A stretch of 42,200 nt of DNA from JAKACA01 sp049510975 (lineage in GTDB: Bacteria; Actinomycetota; Acidimicrobiia; Acidimicrobiales; Bog-793). The stretch covers positions 1-42,200 of the forward strand of contig JBEKYM010000024.1 of NCBI GenBank assembly GCA_049510975.1, read 5' to 3'. The position numbers and the translations under genes are program-made. The notes beneath the pieces were generated by a model, which searched no databases, had not been told where the DNA came from, and worked only from the letters and a program-made list of their open reading frames with translations. Positions 26,111 through 32,945 of this stretch are shown here, piece after piece. Every line of letters begins with the position of its first letter. The first letter of the stretch is position 1.

Positions 26111-26839
26111 CTACTCGTCGAGCAGGCGAGTGGGGAGCCGGGCCTCGGTCATTCCGCCGGCCCCGTTCGACTCGATGCGCCAGCCGGACTTGCCCGGCAG
26201 CGACGTCACGGCCTCCACCAGATCCGTTCCCACGTAATGCAACCCCACACCGTCGTCGGTCGCGAACGTGAGAGGCAGCGTGCCCTCCGCCACGAGCCGC
26301 TGCACGAGCGGGCGTCGTTGTTCCTCGCCGTCGTAATGGACGCCGTTCGCGAACGGCAGGAAGCCGAGGCCGTTCGTGATGGGCTGGAGCTCTGGACCGA
26401 AGGAGTCGGTCGTGCCACCTACGTGCCAGCAGATTGAGCCCGCACTGGATCCGGCCAACACGACCCCTGATTCCCAGGCTGCGCGCATTGCCTCGTCCAC
26501 ACCGTGCAGCCGCCAGAGTGCGAGCAGATTCGCCACCGATCCGCCTCCGACCCACACGATGTCCATCGAGCACAGGAACGACGTGATGTCGCCGACATTC
26601 GGCATTGGGAAGAGCTGGAGGTGGAACGGTTCCACAGGCTCACCGGCGGCAGCTCCAAAGGCGCTCACCAGGTTGGTGCTGCTGTCGCCGGTGGCGGTGG
26701 CGACAAAGCACAGGCGCGGACGTTGCTTGGCGCACAGGGCGAGCGCGTAACGAAGCAGCCCACCGAAGCGCCACGAGAACGGCCCTCGCCCGGTCGCGGC
26801 CATCCCGCCACTCGTGGCGACGATGTGTCGATCCGGCAT
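26111..26839 (-). CDS. Peptidase E-like serine peptidase (S51)
   Basis: 242 residues. The nucleophile elbow is AGSSAGS with S132 as catalytic serine, preceded by VWVGGGSVANLLALW, where the Gly-rich strand precedes the active site in family S51. The start region HIVATSGGM is also typical. Peptidase E removes N-terminal aspartyl residues from dipeptides in the cytosol; some relatives are cyanophycinases, so the exact substrate is open. The ATG at 26839 is chosen because the family homology begins there; a longer frame extends 80 residues but overlaps the divergent gene and is Arg-rich. It is divergent from the TIGR03085 gene by 92 bases. Confidence 0.85.
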   Translation of the reverse strand: MPDRHIVATSGGMAATGRGPFSWRFGGLLRYALALCAKQRPRLCFVATATGDSSTNLVSAFGAAAGEPVEPFHLQLFPMPNVGDITSFLCSMDIVWVGGGSVANLLALWRLHGVDEAMRAAWESGVVLAGSSAGSICWHVGGTTDSFGPELQPITNGLGFLPFANGVHYDGEEQRRPLVQRLVAEGTLPLTFATDDGVGLHYVGTDLVEAVTSLPGKSGWRIESNGAGGMTEARLPTRLLDE

Positions 26840-26931
26840 CGAGGATGTGTCTAGCCGAAAGCGACTCGTGGCGCACCGATCACGGAGCGAGGCTCTGCGC
26901 AGCGCCTCAAAGGCGCCGATACGGTGTCGCC

Positions 26932-27558
26932 ATGGCACCGTCCCTGGCCCAATCCGAACGGCAGTCGCTCTGCACGCTGTTCGAGGACCGCAGCCCGCTG
27001 GCGCCAACACTGTGCGAAGGCTGGACAACCTCCGACCTGGCTGCCCATCTGTATGTCCGCGAGAGCCGGCCGCTCGCATCGCCGGGCATCCTCATCCCGG
27101 CATTTGCCGAGATCACCGAGCGTGCCATGGACAAGGCCAAGCGAGATCTGGGTTATGCCGGCCTCATCGGCAAGCTCCGCAGCGGTCCGCCTTATCCCTT
27201 CCGCCTCATCGACGCGCAGATGAACCTCATGGAGTACTTCGTGCACTTCGAGGACGTGAGGCGGGCGGAAGACGGTTGGGAGCCGAGGCAGAACGCCGCC
27301 CTCGATACCGGCCTTTGGCCCATGGCCAGGCGCGGAGCTCGCCTCATGGCAAGGCATCTGAACGGCGCCGGCCTCGAGTTGGTGGCGCCCGGGTTTGGAA
27401 ACGTGATCGCCCGCAGCGGCGAACCTCGCATCGTGGTCACGGCTGGCCCGCAGGAGCTGATCCTGCTCCTGTTCGGACGCAAGAAGGCCGCCAGGCTGAA
27501 GATCGAGGGGCCGGAATCTGCCGACGAGTTGCTCGACTCCACCCGGTTCGGAATCTGA
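26932..27558 (+). CDS. TIGR03085 family metal-binding protein (DinB/maleylpyruvate isomerase-like)
   Basis: 208 residues. It belongs to the actinobacterial TIGR03085 group in the DinB/mycothiol-dependent maleylpyruvate isomerase superfamily. The four-helix bundle carries GWTTSDLAAHLYVRE near residues 30-44, whose His is a metal ligand, and EYFVHFEDVRRAE near 100-112, giving another His and acidic residue. The reaction is not established for this family; relatives use mycothiol as cofactor. The ATG at 26932 starts MAPSLAQSERQSL. It is convergent with the hotdog gene across 36 bases. No operon partner. Confidence 0.85.
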   Translation: MAPSLAQSERQSLCTLFEDRSPLAPTLCEGWTTSDLAAHLYVRESRPLASPGILIPAFAEITERAMDKAKRDLGYAGLIGKLRSGPPYPFRLIDAQMNLMEYFVHFEDVRRAEDGWEPRQNAALDTGLWPMARRGARLMARHLNGAGLELVAPGFGNVIARSGEPRIVVTAGPQELILLLFGRKKAARLKIEGPESADELLDSTRFGI

Positions 27559-27594
27559 CGCTCCTTCCGGCAACCGACCCGAAGTCGCCGGTCA

Positions 27595-27999
27595 TCAGTG
27601 GTAGTGAGCGGCGCTCTGCGCGAGGGCGATGAATTCGTCGCGCATAGCAGTCGAGACGAGTCCTGGCGACACTGAGCACGTGGCCGTTGCGGCGATTCCC
27701 TCGCCCTGCTCAGGCCGGATCCTCGCTTCGAGCCGAAAGCTCTCGGGAAAGACTTCGGTGACGTTCACGGCAACGGTCACATGGTTGCCTTCGACGACGG
27801 CTCCGACCCGGATGGCGCACGTCAGCAGCGCCAAGCCGGGCTCGTCGATCGTGGCACAGCGAGCGAAGTAGGCCGATCGGGCCGTTGCGAAGAGGCGTTC
27901 GACGGCGCCGGCCGTGAGGTGCCCGTCCTTGTCGCGGTCGGCACCGTCGACGGGCAGCTTCACCACCACTGGCCAGCGGCTGGCGATGGATCCGGGCAT
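27595..27999 (-). CDS. Hotdog-fold thioesterase-like protein
   Basis: 134 residues. The pattern VKLPVDGADRDKDGHLTAGAVERLF.TARSAYF followed by alternating strands (ALLTCAIRVGAVVEG, VTVAVNVTEVF) suits a 4-hydroxybenzoyl-CoA thioesterase-type hotdog protein, which would hydrolyse an acyl-CoA. The usual catalytic Asp could be D22 or D27, but I cannot assign it. The ATG at 27999 begins MPGSIASRWP; an upstream extension of 41 residues is Arg-rich and probably not translated. It follows the anti-sigma gene by about 208 bases, separated by a strong hairpin, so it is probably a separate unit. Confidence 0.65.
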   Translation of the reverse strand: MPGSIASRWPVVVKLPVDGADRDKDGHLTAGAVERLFATARSAYFARCATIDEPGLALLTCAIRVGAVVEGNHVTVAVNVTEVFPESFRLEARIRPEQGEGIAATATCSVSPGLVSTAMRDEFIALAQSAAHYH

Positions 28000-28052
28000 G
28001 CGCCAGTTTCGCGCTGCCCGCGGGCCTCGTCGGCGAGGTCTCCCCGACGCGC

Positions 28053-28083
28053 CGCTGCGCCCGGCACGAGTCCGGGCGCAGCG
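28053..28083. terminator. Perfect 12-bp hairpin downstream of the sigma/anti-sigma operon
   Basis: CGCTGCGCCCGG (28053-28064) pairs perfectly with CCGGGCGCAGCG (28072-28083) around a 7-base loop. It sits between the anti-sigma stop and the hotdog gene start, both minus strand. No T-tract follows, so it may be a U-less actinobacterial terminator. Confidence 0.55.
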
Positions 28084-28207
28084 CTCCCTGAGGTGAGCCG
28101 GGGGCAGGTGGCCCGTCCCCAAGGCATGTTGCTCGCAGCTCAGTGGAAGAGCTGGAGCGTGTTCAGATCGTCGTCCACGAAGCTCCGGCCCGGGGCGGAC
28201 CAGCCCG

Positions 28208-29026
28208 TCAGCTGGTGAAGTCGGCGGTCGCGAGCACCGCTCCGCCGCCCTCCTGCACTTGTGCCGAGGTGACCGATGCTCCCGGCGACGACAGCTGCAC
28301 TGCCCAGCTCCCCGTACCGTCGTGCAGCCAGAAGCTCCCGACCTGGCGGGAGCGGCCGCCCTCGTCGACGACGCAATAGACCCTGCCCGACCATCCCGGC
28401 CGTTGCACGGTCATCACGACCCACGATGGGCTGCCGCCGGTGATGGCGACTTCGCCAACGTTCACCGTCGGGCCCGAATAGGCGCTGCTCGATCGCAACG
28501 TCGCCAGCCGGATCTGTCCCGTGGCAGCTGGCTGCGCCTGCCGGGGCGCAACGGCGACGCCAAGACCGATGCCGGCGCCGGCGATGACGACCGCAGCAGC
28601 TGCCAAGGCAGCTCGCGCCCGCAGCCGGAGCGGGACGATGGAGCCCCGACCCGCCGCAGGTGCTGGCACTGGAGCCGGCACTGGCGCCGGCATTTGCACT
28701 GCCGTCGGAAGAGCGCTCGACGACCCGTCGTGGCCGAGGCGGGCGAGCAACCGCACTTCGAAGCCAGCCGGCGGGTCCGCCTCGGGCGCCAGCAGCAACA
28801 GGGCATCGGCCGCAACGGAGAGCTCCTTCAGGGCAGCCTGACACGCTTCGCAGCTCTCGAGATGTGCGAGGGCGGCAGACCGGTCGGAACCAGTGAGCGA
28901 TCCAAGCGCCAGTTCGGACGAGAGCGAATGGAAGAGGTCGCATCCGCTGAGCTGATCGCGATCCGACGCTTCTGGCTGCATGAATGGGCCGCCCTCGTCG
29001 CCGAAGGGGTCGAGAGGGGTTGTCAT
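28208..29026 (-). CDS. Zinc-finger anti-sigma factor
   Basis: 272 residues. The N-terminal zinc-binding anti-sigma domain has H55, C59 and C62 in HLESCEAC, with C29 as a possible fourth ligand. A Pro/Ala-rich linker follows (112-126). One membrane helix lies at about 138-160 (RARAALAAAAVVIAGAGIGLGVAVA), then an extracytoplasmic domain of about 110 residues with a beta pattern (WVVMTVQRPGWSGRVYCVV). It would hold the co-transcribed ECF sigma factor at the membrane until an external signal releases it. The ATG overlaps the sigma stop by four bases. The outer domain resembles anti-sigma-K (RskA) C-terminal domains. Confidence 0.88.
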   Translation of the reverse strand: MTTPLDPFGDEGGPFMQPEASDRDQLSGCDLFHSLSSELALGSLTGSDRSAALAHLESCEACQAALKELSVAADALLLLAPEADPPAGFEVRLLARLGHDGSSSALPTAVQMPAPVPAPVPAPAAGRGSIVPLRLRARAALAAAAVVIAGAGIGLGVAVAPRQAQPAATGQIRLATLRSSSAYSGPTVNVGEVAITGGSPSWVVMTVQRPGWSGRVYCVVDEGGRSRQVGSFWLHDGTGSWAVQLSSPGASVTSAQVQEGGGAVLATADFTS

Positions 29027-29700
29027 GAGCGGTACTCCTGGTGCGGGTGCGACTCGGCGGACGACGCGGTCGCCTCGGATCGATGGAAGGAATCAGCTGA
29101 AGGCCTTGGCGAGCGCAACGGTTGCAGCGTGGCCTCGTAGTGGCCGGCCGCGGCCAGCAACGAGCGAACCTTCGACAGCCCGGCCCGGATCCGTGTCTTG
29201 GCCGTGCCGAGCGGTATGTCCTCCTGCCTCGAGATCTCCTCTGCGGTCAGGCCGTAGAAGGCCGAGAGCACGAGGGCCCGCCGCTGCTCGACCGGTACCG
29301 AGGCGAGGGCGAGGCGGACTTGGGCGGTGGCGTCGCCTCGCTGCGCCAGATCGGCCGGGTCGGGGTCCGTGCTGATCATCCCGAGGTTGATGATGTCGTC
29401 GGGGTCGATCGGCGTGGCGCGCCGCATCCGGAGTGCGTCGATGGCGAGGTTGCGCGTGATCGTGAGGACCCACGTCGTCACCGAGGCTCGCCGCGAGTCG
29501 TACACCGGCGCATGCCGCCACGTGCGCACGAGAGCCTCCTGGGCGATGTCTTCGGCCAGGTCGGGGTCGCTCACGATGGAGAGGGCGAGGCCGAAAGCTC
29601 GGCGTTGGTAGCGGCGCACGAATGCGATCCCGGCCGTGTCGTCGCCGATCGCCATGGCGCCGAGCAACGCCTCGTCGGACCGCGTGTCACTGTTCGCCAT
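29023..29700 (-). CDS. ECF-type RNA polymerase sigma factor
   Basis: 225 residues from ATG 29700, which has GGGAG six bases upstream; a GTG four codons earlier is the alternative. Region 2 contains LAEDIAQEALVRTWR and TTWVLTITRNLAIDALR, which bind core polymerase and the -10. Region 4 has LSAFYGLTAEEISRQEDIPLGTAKTRIRAGL, the HTH for the -35. It resembles SigK-type ECF factors and is paired with an RskA-like anti-sigma factor. A C-terminal tail of about 35 polar residues extends past region 4. It is divergent from the PafBC gene with only 61 bases between the two starts. Confidence 0.93.
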   Translation of the reverse strand: MANSDTRSDEALLGAMAIGDDTAGIAFVRRYQRRAFGLALSIVSDPDLAEDIAQEALVRTWRHAPVYDSRRASVTTWVLTITRNLAIDALRMRRATPIDPDDIINLGMISTDPDPADLAQRGDATAQVRLALASVPVEQRRALVLSAFYGLTAEEISRQEDIPLGTAKTRIRAGLSKVRSLLAAAGHYEATLQPLRSPRPSADSFHRSEATASSAESHPHQEYRS

Positions 29701-29761
29701 CGCTGCTCCCACGCCAGGGGATACGGACGGACGCCTCGATCGGATTGCTCACGGCCGTACC

Positions 29762-31915
29762 ATGCTGCCAATGCCTACCCGGGAGCGCTTCGACCGTCTC
29801 GAGAGGATGACGAACCTCGTGCTCGTTCTCCTCGAGACCACCCATGCTCTCACCTTGCGCGAGATCTCCGGAACCGTGGCGGGCTACCCCAAAGGTGCCG
29901 AAGCTGCTCGGCAGGCCTTCGAGCGCGACAAGCGGGCGTTGCGCGAGCTCGGCATCCCCCTCACGATGGAGTCGGTCGAGACCGAGCAACAGGTCGGTTA
30001 CCGCATTCTCCCCGACGACTACTACCTGCCTGATCTCGGCCTGGACGCCGGCGAGGAGCAGGCCCTCGGCTTCGCCATCGCCGCCGTTCAGCTCGGAGGC
30101 GCCGCCGGCGCCGATGCCATCGCCAAGCTCGGCAGCCCGGTGACCGAAGCCGCTCTCGGCCGGGCCGGTCTCGGAATCTCCGTCGCCGGACCCGGGCTGG
30201 CGCCCGTCGCCGTGCTCCCCTCCTTGCCGGCCCTTGGCCTCATCCACGAGGCGATCCGTCAACGGGCCGTCATTCGTTTCGGCTACCACGGCCGCCAGCG
30301 CGAGGTGGAACCGTTCGGACTGGCCTTTCGCGCCGGTGCCTGGTACTTGGTCGGTCAGGACCGAAAGGCCGCCGGCGGTCCGGCGCGGCGGACGTTTCGT
30401 GTCGACCGGCTCGAGAGCATGCCCTCGGCCGGCGAGCCGGGCGCCTACGAGCGGCCCGCGGGTGGAGACTTGCGCGACGAGATCCGGCTGCTGCCGTGGA
30501 GCGCCACCGAGGCGGCGGCGGAGGTGCCGGTGGCTCTGGTCCGTGTGGACGCCCGCCAGGCACGAGTCGTTGCGACTCAGGTCCCGCGTGCGGCTGTCGC
30601 CGGGTGGGAGGCGGACGGGAGCGTGCGCGTCCACCTGAGCGCCGGCGACCAGGAGGCGTTCGTGTCCTGGGTGCTCGGTCTCGGCGATACCGCCGTCGTC
30701 GAAGGCCCGCCCGAACTGCGCACGGCAGTCGTCAGTCGACTCGGACAGCTCGCCGGCGAGTCGGGCACGACAACTGGGGAGCCGACCCTGGGCGCTACGG
30801 GCGCTCCGGAGGAGGCGGCAGCAGCGAGCGGGCGAAGGGCGAAACGCCCGAGCCGCCCGAAGACGTCGCCACCAGCACTCGCCCCGACGAGCCGCAGCCG
30901 GCGTTCGCAAGCCGGCAGCACAGTTCGCCTTGCCAACGCCGTGATGGCCGGCGAGCGTCTTCGGCGGCTGCTCGCCATTCTCGTGCACCTCGCCCGCGTC
31001 GGCGAGGCCGACCTGGCGGACGTGGCGCAGCGGTTCTCGATCGGAGAAGAGGAGCTCGTACACGAGCTCGAGCTCGCCGCCTGCTGTGGCGTACCGCCCT
31101 ACTCGCCCGACGAGCTGATCGAGCTGTTCGTCGACGGCGACCGTGTCGTCGCCCAACGGCTGCGGGAGTTCGGGCGTCCGCAGCGGCTGACGCCCGATGA
31201 GGGCTTCGTGCTGGCGACGGCTGCTCGCGCCCTGCTGTCGGTGCCGGGTGCAGACGAGGAGGGGCTGCTCCGCTCCGCCCTCGCCAAGCTGGAGGGCGCC
31301 CTCGGGTCGGCTCCGCTCGCCGTCGAGCTCGACCAGCCGGAGCACCTGCAGGAGCTCCAGGAAGCGGCCCGCCGGCTGGAGCGAGTCGAGATCGAATACT
31401 TCTCGAGCTCGGCAGCGGCGCCGAGCCGCCGCCGGGTCGATCCCTACCAGGTCGTGCTCCGGGAAGGTCGCTGGTATCTCGATGGGTGGTGTCACGCTGC
31501 TGGTGGGTTACGGCGGTTTCAGGTCGATCGAGTCCGTTCCGTGCGGCCGGTCGGCGAGCGCTTCGAAGCACCGGCGGATCTCTCAGACGATCTGCAGCGG
31601 CCGGGAGCGTTCCTCGGCGGGGCCGACGCCGTGCCGGCCAGGATCGTGTTCCCGGCCGCGTCGGAGCTGGCAGTCGAGCAGGTGGCCGCCGGGCCGATCG
31701 AGGCGACGACCGACGGCAGCGGGCGGCTCGCCGCCACAATTCTCGTCGGCGACGCCGACGGCTGGTTCGGACGACTGCTCCTTCGCCTCGGAGGCGGAAC
31801 CGAGGTGCTGTCGCCGCCGGAGCTGCGGGACGCGGCCGCCAACGTGGCGCGCCGCGCACTGGCCGCTTACGAAGAGGACGGGGACAGCAAGCCGGCCGGA
31901 GACTCGGTCATATGA
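29762..31915 (+). CDS. pafBC: PafB-PafC fusion (WYL-domain transcriptional activator)
   Basis: 717 residues from ATG 29762 (an ATG three codons later is equally possible). Each half has an N-terminal winged-helix followed by a WYL domain. PafB half: RLERMTNLVLVLLETTHALTLREI, then RFGYHGRQREVEPFGL and GAWYLVGQDR. A linker of about 70 Ala/Pro/Arg-rich residues joins it to the PafC half: RLRRLLAILVHLARVGEADLADVA, then IEYFSSS and EGRWYLDGWCH. In mycobacteria PafB and PafC are two proteins that form one activator of the LexA-independent DNA-damage response; here both are one chain. Its stop overlaps the next gene's start (ATGA). Confidence 0.93.
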   Translation: MLPMPTRERFDRLERMTNLVLVLLETTHALTLREISGTVAGYPKGAEAARQAFERDKRALRELGIPLTMESVETEQQVGYRILPDDYYLPDLGLDAGEEQALGFAIAAVQLGGAAGADAIAKLGSPVTEAALGRAGLGISVAGPGLAPVAVLPSLPALGLIHEAIRQRAVIRFGYHGRQREVEPFGLAFRAGAWYLVGQDRKAAGGPARRTFRVDRLESMPSAGEPGAYERPAGGDLRDEIRLLPWSATEAAAEVPVALVRVDARQARVVATQVPRAAVAGWEADGSVRVHLSAGDQEAFVSWVLGLGDTAVVEGPPELRTAVVSRLGQLAGESGTTTGEPTLGATGAPEEAAAASGRRAKRPSRPKTSPPALAPTSRSRRSQAGSTVRLANAVMAGERLRRLLAILVHLARVGEADLADVAQRFSIGEEELVHELELAACCGVPPYSPDELIELFVDGDRVVAQRLREFGRPQRLTPDEGFVLATAARALLSVPGADEEGLLRSALAKLEGALGSAPLAVELDQPEHLQELQEAARRLERVEIEYFSSSAAAPSRRRVDPYQVVLREGRWYLDGWCHAAGGLRRFQVDRVRSVRPVGERFEAPADLSDDLQRPGAFLGGADAVPARIVFPAASELAVEQVAAGPIEATTDGSGRLAATILVGDADGWFGRLLLRLGGGTEVLSPPELRDAAANVARRALAAYEEDGDSKPAGDSVI

Positions 31916-32661
31916 CGACGTCCACGGTCATCCTCGCACTCGCCGTGTTCGGGGCGAGCGCCGTCGAGATGGTCGAAGCGCTCACCATCGTGCTCGCCGC
32001 CGGAGTGTCGCGAGGCTGGCGATCGGCCTTCGAGGGTGCCGCCGCCGCAGCCGTCGTGCTCGCCGTCCTCGTCATCGGAGTCGGTGCGCCCCTGGTCCGC
32101 CTCGTACCGCTCAACACGCTCCGCGTCGTGATCGGCGGTCTGCTGCTCGTGCTCGGCCTCAACTGGCTCCGTAAGGCCATCCTGCGGGCGAGCGGGCACA
32201 AGGCGCTCCACGATGAAGACGCCATCTACCAAGAGACCGTGACGTCCCTCACCGGAGCCAAGGCCGGCAGCACCCGTGACGCCGTCGGCTTCGTCGTTGC
32301 GTTCAAAGGCGTCTTCCTCGAAGGGCTCGAGGTCGTGATGATCGTTCTGACGCTGGGATCGAGCTCGCGCCACTTGGCCCTCGCCTCGGCATCGGCGGCG
32401 GCGGCGGTCGTCGTCGTCGGCATCGTCGGCGCCATCGTCGGCCGGCAGCTGTCCGAGGTGCCAGAGAACGCCATGAAGATGGCAGTCGGCATCATGTTGA
32501 CGAGCTTCGGTGTCTTCTGGGTGGGTGAAGGTGCCGGCCTGAAGTGGCCCGGGAGCGACCTGTTCCTGCTGGCGCTCGTGGGCATCTTCGTGCTCACGAC
32601 GGCCGCATCCGTGCGCCTCATGCGTCAAGTGCTCCCCGCCGGCGCCGAGCGCACGACATGA
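31912..32661 (+). CDS. COG4280-type polytopic membrane protein, FTR1-like repeats
   Basis: 249 residues with about six to seven membrane helices. Two internally similar halves each carry a Glu-containing motif inside a helix: EMVEALTIVLAAGVSRGW near the start and FLEGLEVVMIVLTLG near the middle, like the REGLE motif of FTR1 iron permeases. A charged loop (ALHDEDAIYQE) separates them. I match it to the COG4280 group of uncharacterised membrane proteins; iron or other cation transport is a hypothesis. The ATG overlaps the PafBC stop by four bases, and its own stop overlaps the next start by four. Confidence 0.75.
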   Translation: MTTSTVILALAVFGASAVEMVEALTIVLAAGVSRGWRSAFEGAAAAAVVLAVLVIGVGAPLVRLVPLNTLRVVIGGLLLVLGLNWLRKAILRASGHKALHDEDAIYQETVTSLTGAKAGSTRDAVGFVVAFKGVFLEGLEVVMIVLTLGSSSRHLALASASAAAAVVVVGIVGAIVGRQLSEVPENAMKMAVGIMLTSFGVFWVGEGAGLKWPGSDLFLLALVGIFVLTTAASVRLMRQVLPAGAERTT

Positions 32662-32909
32662 GCGACGAGCCGTCCGCCGGCGAGGCTCGCAGCGGCAACC
32701 TCGTCACCCGCTCCATGGCGGCCTTCGGCCGCTTCTGGTGGGACTTCCTCGTGGGGGACACGCCCGAGCTGTTCGTCGCCACCCTGATCGTCATCGCCTT
32801 GGCCGAGGGTCTGCACCGCTCACACGTGCTCGCCGTCGTGATCGTGCCCGTGGCGGCGATCGGGTTTCTCGGCTGGAGCACCTGGCGGGGGCGAAAACCT
32901 CTGAAATAG
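32658..32909 (+). CDS. Small membrane protein, partner of the COG4280 protein
   Basis: 83 residues. A polar N-terminus (SDEPSAGEARSG) is followed by RFWWDFLVGDTPELF and two hydrophobic segments (ATLIVIALAEGL and VLAVVIVPVAAIGFLGW), ending basic (RGRKPLK). I do not know a named family. The ATG overlaps the previous stop by four bases (ATGA), so it is translated with the COG4280 protein and probably assembles with it. It closes a coupled chain of three genes. The relaxase starts 36 bases later. Confidence 0.75.
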   Translation: MSDEPSAGEARSGNLVTRSMAAFGRFWWDFLVGDTPELFVATLIVIALAEGLHRSHVLAVVIVPVAAIGFLGWSTWRGRKPLK

Positions 32910-32945
32910 CACGAAACAGAATGAAAACTTCGGTACGCTATCCAA

